From positions 1,302,001 through 1,366,000 of the forward strand of contig NZ_OU957226.1 in NCBI RefSeq assembly GCF_918731615.1: DNA of 64,000 nucleotides, written 5' to 3'. Made by a program: the position numbers and the translations under genes. Positions within the stretch are counted from its first letter, which is position 1. Each line of letters begins with the position of its first letter. The notes under the pieces are model-generated. The model was not told the origin of the DNA. It did no database searches and saw only the letters and a list, made by a program, of their open reading frames with translations. Below are positions 27,011-33,820 of this stretch, piece after piece. This DNA is from Flavobacterium sp. CECT 9288. GTDB taxonomy: Bacteria; Bacteroidota; Bacteroidia; Flavobacteriales; Flavobacteriaceae.

Positions 27011-30000
27011 ATGAAGTACATTTTCACTTTTTTAATTCTGTTTTGTTCAGGATTATTATTCGCTCAAGAAACTACTGGAATAGTAAAAGGAACCATAACA
27101 GATGAGCAAAATAATACCTTGCCATTTGCTACTATTTCTATTCTTCAAAAGTCAACAGGAATAAAATATGCAACGCAATCACAAGCAGATGGCTATTATG
27201 AATTCAATCAGTTACAGCCAGCGTATGATTATGAAATTAAAATTGTGGTGGAAGGGTTTAATACCTTACTTTCAGATGCTATTCAAGTACAACTTGGTAA
27301 AACTACTAAACTTGATTTTATACTTTTTGCAAAAGCAGAAGTATTGCAATCAGTAGTAGTTGTAAACAATGCTGAGTCTAAAAAAGGAAATGAAAAGCGT
27401 TTAAAAATAGATGTAATTACGAACCTTCCTACGGCAAATAGAAGTATTCAAGATGCTACGCGATTACTACCAGAGGCAAACCTAAATTCATTTGGAGGGG
27501 CTAACTATAGGTTTAATAATTTATCTATTGATGGGAGCGCCACAAATGATGTTTTAGGCTTTCAAGAGCCAGCGAGTGGTGCAGCAGGATCAACTGCTTC
27601 AGGAACTCCAGGAGGTTTAGCAGGTACGCAACCGATAGGTTTTGGAGCCATAAGTGCACTCTCTGTAAAAACTGCCCCATTTGATGTAACTTTTGGGAAT
27701 TTTACAGGTGCAAGCATCAATGCAGTTACTAAAAGTGGTACGAATAAAACAACTGGTCTTGCCTACACCTTTGTGAAAAATAGAAATTTAGTAGGTACTT
27801 ACGCTGATGGTATTAAGCAACAAAAAGCAGCTTTTAATGACTATACCTACGGTTTTAGTATTGGCGGAAGCCTAGTTAAAAACAAATTGTTTTATTTTTT
27901 TAATGCAGAATTGGCCGATAGGAATGAAACGGTCTTTAATGCTCCTGGAAGTATAACTTCCAATATTTCTGCTGAAACGGTTGCCCTTATAGCTGATAGA
28001 CTTAAAACAAAATATAATTATGATCCAGGAACTGCACTCAATGCCCAAATAGAGCGCAAGAATTCCAAACTTTTTTTAAGATTAGATTACAACATTAGTG
28101 ATGATCATAAATTAACGTTGAGAAATAATTTTGTTAAAGGCTATGCTGATAATCTAGAATGGACTCCCACTGTTTTTAATTTTACAAATCAAGGATACAG
28201 GCACAATTCTACTACAAATAGTATTGTAGCAGAGCTAAAAAGTAAATTCACAAATCGGCTTTCAAATAAAATGACAGTTTCTTTATCAACGGTAAATGAT
28301 GATCGCACTTATGAAGGTCGTGTTTTTCCTCATTTAGAAATTATTGACAATACCTCAAATACTGTTTTTGCAGGAACGTATAGAGAAGCTTCTATTTACG
28401 GTTTAAGTTTAAATACTATTCAGTTTACAAATAATCTTATATATTATCACAAAAATCATAAATTTACCGCTGGAGTTTCATCAGAAATTAATAGTATTGA
28501 ATATCGCTTTTTAACGGCTTTCAATGGTAGATGGCAATACAACTCTGTAGCTAGTTTCTTGGCTGATCAACCCAACCGCGTAAGGGGAGTGTACAATATT
28601 GAGAATAACGATTTTGAGTTTAATAAAAAGACCCCATCAGCAGATTATGGAGTCGTATTAGGTAGTGTTTATTTACAAGATGAAATTAGACTCTCAAAAA
28701 AGTTTACAATTTTAGCTGGAATTCGTTTAGATTGGCAAAAAACGCCCACCGCTTTTCCTATTTCTGATGAAATTCAACGTACACCAGAGTTTTCGGGGTA
28801 TCAAAATAAAATAAATAGTGCGCCAATTATTAATCCACGTTTTGGCTTTAATTATGCAATTGATACCGATGGGAGATATACTTTGAAGGGAGGAACAGGT
28901 CTATTTACAGGTAGAATGCCTTTTGTGTGGTATGCTTATGAATATTATATTTCCGGAACAAAATATTTTAATATAGATTACCGCCCTACAACAAGTTTGG
29001 ATATTAACGAAGATTTAAGTCAGTTAGAATCTTTACAAAATAGAAAATTGACCGAAGTAAATTTAGTAGATACTAATTTCAATTTACCGCGTGATTGGAA
29101 AAGTAATCTTGCGCTTGATGTAGCTTTAAAAAATAATTTTGCCTTAAACTTTGAAGCAACTTATACCAAAACTTTAGATGGGTTGTTGTTTCAATCTATA
29201 AATAGGAGAGAGGATCAAAAAAGTAATTTTACGGGAGCTGATCAACGTCCGTATTACAATACCTCAGCAGAGAGCATTAAAATCAATCCTAATTTTACAA
29301 ATGTTTTTTTATTGACTAATACTTCACAAGGATATAGATACAACTTCACAATAGGGCTTACTAAAACAGAAAGCAATTACAATGGATTTTTAGGGTATAC
29401 GTATGGAGTGAGTAAAGACATTTCAAGCACTAATAGGAATTCACATGCGGCAAATTTTGAATGGAACCAAGCCTTAGTAGCCAATTCACCTGAACTCACC
29501 GCTTCAAATTTTGATTTACGTCATAAAATTGTTTCCTATCATTTTTATGATATTTATTTTAAATCGAGCAGTTTTAAAGTAGGTTTATTATACAATGGTA
29601 GATCAGGGAGTCCATTTACATTTGTTTATGAAGGAGATATTAATAGAGATGGTTCAGCCAAAAACGATATTATTTATATTCCCAGAGATCAATCAGAAAT
29701 TAGACTTCAAAATATAGTGGATAGGAATAATACTGTTGTTGTATCTGCAGCTGAGCAATGGCTACAGCTTAATGACTTTATCAATAACAATGATTATTTG
29801 AATAAGAACAGGGGTAAATATGCTAATCGGAATGCGGCAAGAACGCCATGGAATCATCAAGTAGATTTAAAACTCATGTATGAAACAAAACTTTTTAAAA
29901 ATAAAGTAGAGTTTGCCATTGACTTTTTTAATGTAGGTAATTTAATTTCAAAAAATTGGGGCACCCAGGTTTACGTTCCTAATATTAATAACTCGGGTTA

Positions 30001-30139
30001 TGCACTTCTAGATTTTGTTCGAATAGAAAATCAACAACCCGTTTTTCAATTTAAAAATCCAAAAGGTACACCTTGGTTAGTTGATAATTTAAATTCAAGA
30101 TGGCAGGGACAACTTAGTGTGAGTTATCATTTCTTATAA
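27011..30139 (+). CDS. TonB-dependent receptor with carboxypeptidase-like N-terminal domain (Oar-like)
   Basis: The 1042-residue outer-membrane protein has a signal peptide ending LLFAQE (about 19), a CarboxypepD_reg-like domain (GIVKGTITDEQNNTLPFATISI, to about 105), a plug with SVVVVNNAESKKGNEKRLKIDVITNLPTANRSIQDATRLLPEA, and a large barrel ending WQGQLSVSYHFL. It has no SusD partner and does not show the SusC signature. It resembles the Oar-like receptors, whose ligands are unknown. FGNFTGASINAVTKSGTNK is typical of this group. Control by the divergent ArsR-type protein is inferred; the ligand could be a metal complex or peptide. Confidence 0.9.
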   Translation: MKYIFTFLILFCSGLLFAQETTGIVKGTITDEQNNTLPFATISILQKSTGIKYATQSQADGYYEFNQLQPAYDYEIKIVVEGFNTLLSDAIQVQLGKTTKLDFILFAKAEVLQSVVVVNNAESKKGNEKRLKIDVITNLPTANRSIQDATRLLPEANLNSFGGANYRFNNLSIDGSATNDVLGFQEPASGAAGSTASGTPGGLAGTQPIGFGAISALSVKTAPFDVTFGNFTGASINAVTKSGTNKTTGLAYTFVKNRNLVGTYADGIKQQKAAFNDYTYGFSIGGSLVKNKLFYFFNAELADRNETVFNAPGSITSNISAETVALIADRLKTKYNYDPGTALNAQIERKNSKLFLRLDYNISDDHKLTLRNNFVKGYADNLEWTPTVFNFTNQGYRHNSTTNSIVAELKSKFTNRLSNKMTVSLSTVNDDRTYEGRVFPHLEIIDNTSNTVFAGTYREASIYGLSLNTIQFTNNLIYYHKNHKFTAGVSSEINSIEYRFLTAFNGRWQYNSVASFLADQPNRVRGVYNIENNDFEFNKKTPSADYGVVLGSVYLQDEIRLSKKFTILAGIRLDWQKTPTAFPISDEIQRTPEFSGYQNKINSAPIINPRFGFNYAIDTDGRYTLKGGTGLFTGRMPFVWYAYEYYISGTKYFNIDYRPTTSLDINEDLSQLESLQNRKLTEVNLVDTNFNLPRDWKSNLALDVALKNNFALNFEATYTKTLDGLLFQSINRREDQKSNFTGADQRPYYNTSAESIKINPNFTNVFLLTNTSQGYRYNFTIGLTKTESNYNGFLGYTYGVSKDISSTNRNSHAANFEWNQALVANSPELTASNFDLRHKIVSYHFYDIYFKSSSFKVGLLYNGRSGSPFTFVYEGDINRDGSAKNDIIYIPRDQSEIRLQNIVDRNNTVVVSAAEQWLQLNDFINNNDYLNKNRGKYANRNAARTPWNHQVDLKLMYETKLFKNKVEFAIDFFNVGNLISKNWGTQVYVPNINNSGYALLDFVRIENQQPVFQFKNPKGTPWLVDNLNSRWQGQLSVSYHFL

Positions 30140-30170
30140 GAGTTATTTTTTAACTCTAAAATGAGCCAAC

Positions 30171-30209
30171 AGAATTATTCATGTGACCTATGGATAATTC
30201 TTTTTTTTT
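30171..30209 (+). terminator. Terminator after the TonB-dependent receptor
   Basis: AGAATTAT (30171-30178) pairs with ATAATTCT (30194-30201), and is followed by a run of eight or nine T residues. It lies 31 bases after the receptor stop codon. Confidence 0.7.
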
Positions 30210-30258
30210 AAAGAATTATAAAATTAGGCAGAAAATAATAGGTAAAGATAAAATATAA

Positions 30259-30284
30259 AAAAAGCGTTGCAAATGCAACGCTTT
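30259..30284 (-). terminator. Terminator of tRNA-Tyr
   Basis: On the minus strand AAAGCGTTGC and GCAACGCTTT form a perfect 10-bp stem around a 4-base loop, followed by a T-run. It starts three bases after the tRNA 3' end. Confidence 0.85.
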
Positions 30285-30286
30285 AG

Positions 30287-30367
30287 TGGGGAGAGCAGGA
30301 TTCGAACCTGCGAAGTTTTCACAGCAGATTTACAGTCTGCCCTCGTTGGCCGCTTGAGTATCTCCCC
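30287..30367 (-). tRNA. tRNA-Tyr (GTA anticodon)
   Basis: The minus strand has an acceptor stem GGGGAGA / TCTCCCC, an A discriminator, the T arm with GGTTCGAATCC, and an anticodon arm GCAGACTGTAAATCTGC with anticodon GTA. The long variable arm between the anticodon and T arms is that of a class II tRNA, as expected for bacterial tRNA-Tyr. CCA is not encoded. A perfect hairpin terminator follows. Confidence 0.93.
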
Positions 30368-30489
30368 AAGACTTAACAAGTATAACTCGTTGTGCTAACC
30401 GGGTGCAAATATAGCAACAGTTTTTAAGTTTCCAAACAAATTTTGAACTTAATTTCGCTATTTTTTTTAATCACTTGGTATTGAATAAA

Positions 30490-30523
30490 ATAAAAAAACC
30501 TCCATTACGGAGATTTTTTTATT
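30490..30523 (-). terminator. Terminator after the thioredoxin gene
   Basis: CTCC and GGAG arms with a short loop are flanked by A-runs and T-runs, so on the minus strand the stem is followed by a run of T. It lies about 20 bases after the end of the TlpA-type reading frame. Confidence 0.65.
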
Positions 30524-30540
30524 TTTATTAAAATAGGTGT

Positions 30541-30909
30541 CTATTTAGCTAAAAGTTCTAAAACTTTTGTTCGTAGCGCTTCGCCACGTAAGTTCTGTGC
30601 TACTACTTTACCAGATGCATCAAGTATAAAAGTAGCTGGAATTGATTCTACTTTATATTGAGCGGCGATAGGTTCGTCCCAGAATTTTAAATTAGAAACT
30701 TGGTTCCATGTTAACTTGTCTTTTGCGATAGCTTCTTTCCAAGCCTTGGCATCTTTATCAAGAGAAACACCAATAATATTTAGTCCTTTAGCATGTAATT
30801 CTTTGTATAACGCAACTACATTTGGGTTTTCTTGGCGGCATGGTCCACACCAAGACGCCCAAAAATCTACTATTGTAACTTTTCCTAAACTTTCCTTTAG
30901 TGAAATCAT
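30541..30909 (-). CDS. TlpA-like thioredoxin domain (C-terminal part of a split gene)
   Basis: The 122-residue frame has the thioredoxin fold and the redox motif WCGPC in DFWASWCGPCRQENPNVVALY, then GVSLDKDAKAWKEAI and YKVESIPATFILDASGKVVAQNLRG. Such domains reduce or isomerise disulfides in the periplasm. On its own the frame has no signal peptide. The sequence directly upstream (30945-30910) reads on in the same frame as RADFSAPNPEGK into this ATG, and the DUF4369 lipoprotein ends at the TGA just before that. The two are therefore one ancestral gene with an in-frame stop. Translation from the internal ATG would give a cytoplasmic fragment. Confidence 0.8.
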   Translation of the reverse strand: MISLKESLGKVTIVDFWASWCGPCRQENPNVVALYKELHAKGLNIIGVSLDKDAKAWKEAIAKDKLTWNQVSNLKFWDEPIAAQYKVESIPATFILDASGKVVAQNLRGEALRTKVLELLAK

Positions 30910-30945
30910 TTTTCCTTCAGGATTAGGAGCTGAAAAATCTGCTCT

Positions 30946-30948
30946 TCA
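30946..30948 (-). other. In-frame TGA separating DUF4369 and TlpA domains
   Basis: The TGA is in the same frame as both neighbouring reading frames, with 12 sense codons between it and the next ATG. Nothing else separates the two. It is a nonsense mutation, a sequencing or assembly error, or a read-through site. Confidence 0.8.
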
Positions 30949-31710
30949 GTTACCTCCTGGCATTGCTGGTGCAGGAGCAGCACCTACTGCAGCAGGAGAT
31001 TTTCTTTCAGCAATTTTAGTTTTGATTGCTATTCCTGGTTTTGTTTTTTTCAATGACTCTTCAAGACCATTATATAATTTCTCTGATTTTGCAACGTCAG
31101 TTGAAGGATCATTTAACATACCTTGTATAATCAGTGCTGAAATGAATGATTTAGGATGCGTTTCAGCATAAGTTAAATATTTGTTTTTTGACGCAGTATT
31201 TACTTCTTCCTGAATTTTAGAAAACTCTTGCATCAATTTATTGATAACAACGGTATCTTTTGTTTGTTGAGCTGTATTCATAGCAGCCATATTTTTAGTT
31301 TGAAAATCCATAAGTTTCTTTTGAACTTTAGTCATTTCTTCATTGAAAGCCATGAATTCGTCATTGTTATATGTTCCTGAAACTTTTGATTTTTGAATAC
31401 TATCTTTGTTTACTGCTATAGTTACCTCAGCATTTTCTAAGATAAAAGGTATTTTAGCTTGAGCTCCCTCTAGTTGTAAGGTATAAAAAGCAGGTTCAGT
31501 GATGTTACCTTTCATCTCAAATTTACCATTTTCAACTTTTACAGTATCTTTTGCAAGCAACATTCCTGTAGCGTCTTGAGTTTCTAGAATAATCGTTTTA
31601 CCATTATCAACACCAGTAGCTGTTCCTGTAATCAAGTACTCATCTTTCCCAACTTTGCTACAAGAAATTAATACGACAGCAGCAGAAAGTAATAAAATTA
31701 TTTTTTTCAT
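30946..31710 (-). CDS. DUF4369 lipoprotein (N-terminal part of a split DUF4369-TlpA gene)
   Basis: The 254-residue product has a lipobox (VVLISCSKVG, Cys about 17) and an N-terminal DUF4369 domain (YLITGTATGVDNGKTIILETQDATG through PFILENAEVTIAVNKD, about 24-110), followed by a helical segment and an Ala/Pro linker APAPAMPGGN. Family members usually continue into a thioredoxin domain in the periplasm. Here an in-frame TGA at 30948-30946 ends the protein before the linker is complete, and the thioredoxin domain follows in the same frame. Read as one gene it would encode about 389 residues, a normal length for this architecture. Confidence 0.8.
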   Translation of the reverse strand: MKKIILLLSAAVVLISCSKVGKDEYLITGTATGVDNGKTIILETQDATGMLLAKDTVKVENGKFEMKGNITEPAFYTLQLEGAQAKIPFILENAEVTIAVNKDSIQKSKVSGTYNNDEFMAFNEEMTKVQKKLMDFQTKNMAAMNTAQQTKDTVVINKLMQEFSKIQEEVNTASKNKYLTYAETHPKSFISALIIQGMLNDPSTDVAKSEKLYNGLEESLKKTKPGIAIKTKIAERKSPAAVGAAPAPAMPGGN

Positions 31711-31887
31711 TATAAATTAGTTAATATAGTTATATCTGCAAAAGTATTTAAAAATAATAAATTACAAATATAATAACTACCTAATTTTTTGTTATAAAGT
31801 GCTATTTATTATGTATAAACATAACGTTTAGTAGCGTTTTGTAATCAATAAAGAATGTGAATTTTAACTTTTCATTTTTTTTTCAAA

Positions 31888-31914
31888 AAAAAAGCACCCC
31901 ATAAGGAGTGCTTG
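31888..31914 (-). terminator. Terminator after the J-domain/KTSC gene
   Basis: On the minus strand AAGCACTCC and GGGGTGCTT form a stem (one mismatch) around TTAT, followed by a T-run of about nine bases. It lies 20-45 bases after the stop codon. Confidence 0.8.
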
Positions 31915-31932
31915 AATGTTTATTGTAAGTGC

Positions 31933-32373
31933 TTAGTCTTGATTGGTTGTTTTTCTCCAAGTAAAAGCATTTAAAATGTGTCTTTTTGCAAATCTTCCAG
32001 GTGAATCAGCATTTACCATTTTTACATAAGTAGCTTTTGGTACACTAATATACTCATAAACACTTCCGTTTGAAAAATTAATAATCAATCTACCTTCAAC
32101 AAATTTATAATCAGTAATTGTTGATGTTGTAATTGTTTCAGTATATTCAGGTAAGTTTGCTTTTATAGTTTCAGGATTGATGCTAACCAAAAAATGGTAG
32201 GCTTCAATGATTTTTTTACTATTTTCTTCAGCTGCTTTTAATCCAGCTTCATCACCTTGAAATTTATCTGGGTGTGCTTCCTTCATCGCATTACGATAAA
32301 TGGTCTTCAAATCTTTCAGCTCAGCAGTTTTATCTACATTTAGCAATTTGCGGTATTCAACTATTTTTTTCAT
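31933..32373 (-). CDS. J-domain protein fused to a KTSC domain
   Basis: The 146-residue protein has a J-domain at about 5-65 with YRKLLNVDKTAELKDLKTIYRNAMKEAHPDKFQGDEAG, including the HPD motif that stimulates DnaK ATPase. A KTSC domain follows at about 85-140 (ITDYKFVEGRLIINFSNGSVYEYISVPKATYVKMVNADSPGRFAKRHI). KTSC domains are small RNA-related or unknown modules named for a Lys-Thr-Ser-Cys pattern in lysyl-tRNA-synthetase-linked proteins; their function is unclear. The protein would recruit DnaK, encoded at 37980-39863, to an unknown target. Confidence 0.75.
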   Translation of the reverse strand: MKKIVEYRKLLNVDKTAELKDLKTIYRNAMKEAHPDKFQGDEAGLKAAEENSKKIIEAYHFLVSINPETIKANLPEYTETITTSTITDYKFVEGRLIINFSNGSVYEYISVPKATYVKMVNADSPGRFAKRHILNAFTWRKTTNQD

Positions 32374-32535
32374 AAATATGTAACTACTTGTCTTTTTGTA
32401 TATAAGGAATACAATTTTGTTTTAAATGGACAAATTTTTTGCAAAGGTACACTTTTTTTTATTTTTTGCGATTTTGTCTAAAAAAAATCTTCGAATAGTT
32501 TTAATGAAAATTATTTTAAGCTTTACTTAATACCT

Positions 32536-32781
32536 TTATTGTTGAGGCTTATAATTTGCTTTATCAAAATTCTTAGACTTTTTAGGGTATTTACCGTGGC
32601 TAATATCACTAGGGTTTTCAATGATTGATTTTATAGTGACCATATCACCTAAATTGAATTTTGTTGCCATTTTGTAGTCTAACAAATATTCTCCACAAAA
32701 AAAGTTGTTGTTTTCATCTTTTTCAATAACTCCTGTGTAGATTCCTTTTTGTAACATTCTTTCTTCGTTAGCTTTTGTCAT
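32536..32781 (-). CDS. Small hypothetical protein
   Basis: The 81-residue protein has no signal peptide or membrane segment. The core LQKGIYTGVIEKDENNNFFCGEYLLDYKMATKFNLGDMVTIKSIIENPSD reads like a small beta-rich domain, and the C-terminus is basic (YPKKSKNFDKANYKPQQ). I do not recognise the family. It is encoded alone, divergent from the 180-residue protein at 32867. Confidence 0.6.
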   Translation of the reverse strand: MTKANEERMLQKGIYTGVIEKDENNNFFCGEYLLDYKMATKFNLGDMVTIKSIIENPSDISHGKYPKKSKNFDKANYKPQQ

Positions 32782-32866
32782 CTTTATCTATTTTATTTAA
32801 GTGAGCAAATTTAATCATTTTTAATTTGAATTATCAGTAAATACTCTTCTTGATTATATTTGCACT

Positions 32867-33409
32867 ATGCAGAAAAAATTTAAACCTAGCCCTAATTCTT
32901 TTAAAAACACTTTTTGTGTTTTTTATGAAACTACTCTTGATGCTATTTCTAATTTAAAAGTGCAGTATGACAGTAAATCAGGTAGTAAATATTATTATAC
33001 TAAAAAAGGAATGTATCGCTTATCAAATCATTGGGGTAGGTTGGCCAATTGTAAATGGAGACTGGAGTCACTTGAACTAGAAACGGACTCTAAATTTAAA
33101 TTAGGATTTGCGTCTTGGGAAAGTTTTTATCCAGATAATGACATTGATTTATTGTATTATCTTGAGGTAAATTATGATAAAGATCTGGTTCAATATCAGC
33201 ATAAAAACAATCCTGATTTTGATAAAAAAGCCGTTTTACGAACAAGCTCTGAAACAAGAAAACGAATCAAACAAGTTAGAAATATACTGCAGTTATCATC
33301 ATGGGCTAAGTATTTTGATTCTGATATTGATGATTTGAGGAAGTATATTGTAGAGCAACTATTGTATAGTAATAAAACACTTGACGAAATAAAGAAAGAG
33401 TGTAAGTGA
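32867..33409 (+). CDS. Hypothetical cytoplasmic protein
   Basis: The 180-residue protein has no signal or membrane segment. It is rich in Lys, Tyr and Asp, with YDSKSGSKYYYTKKGMYRLSNHWGRLANCKWRLE near residues 34-68, ASWESFYPDNDIDLLYYLEVNYDKDLVQYQHKNNPDFDKKAVLR in the middle, and a helical C-terminus. I do not recognise a family. A TATATTTG -7-like box at 32855-32862 ends only four bases before this ATG, so the start may be leaderless or lie further downstream. It is convergent with the response regulator gene. Confidence 0.6.
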   Translation: MQKKFKPSPNSFKNTFCVFYETTLDAISNLKVQYDSKSGSKYYYTKKGMYRLSNHWGRLANCKWRLESLELETDSKFKLGFASWESFYPDNDIDLLYYLEVNYDKDLVQYQHKNNPDFDKKAVLRTSSETRKRIKQVRNILQLSSWAKYFDSDIDDLRKYIVEQLLYSNKTLDEIKKECK

Positions 33410-33424
33410 TTTTAAATTCTTTAT

Positions 33425-33820
33425 CTATTCATCGGATGCAATTAATATTATATCATTTACGGTAACCGGTTTTGAAATGTATCCTAATATTGTTTTAAAT
33501 TTTTTTGATTTTGTTTTATCTTCAACAGCTATGGATGAGCTTACAATATAAATACGGATTTTATCAAGAGATTTTGGTTTTAAGTTGTTTAATTCCTCCA
33601 TGAATTCCCATCCATCCATAATTGGCATATTTATATCTAATAAAATGATGTCAGGTACTGCTTCATTGTTATTAATAACTTCCTGGAGTTGATAAAGTGC
33701 ATCTTTTCCATTTTTAAATGGAATAATTTGTGAGAACATAGCTGATCTATTTATTATTTTACTAACAATTATTTGGTAAATAGGATCGTCATCAACAATC
33801 CATATTGTTTTATTTGTCAT
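33425..33820 (-). CDS. Receiver-only response regulator
   Basis: The 131-residue protein is a single CheY-like receiver: acidic pocket VDDD (D10-D12), phosphoacceptor Asp62 in DIILLDINMPIMDGWEF, SSS about 97-99, and Lys in GYISKPV about 117. It has no output domain. Its start overlaps the stop of the kinase gene by 4 bases, so the two are translationally coupled and probably form a signalling pair. A protein-protein output or phosphorelay role is inferred. Confidence 0.9.
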   Translation of the reverse strand: MTNKTIWIVDDDPIYQIIVSKIINRSAMFSQIIPFKNGKDALYQLQEVINNNEAVPDIILLDINMPIMDGWEFMEELNNLKPKSLDKIRIYIVSSSIAVEDKTKSKKFKTILGYISKPVTVNDIILIASDE

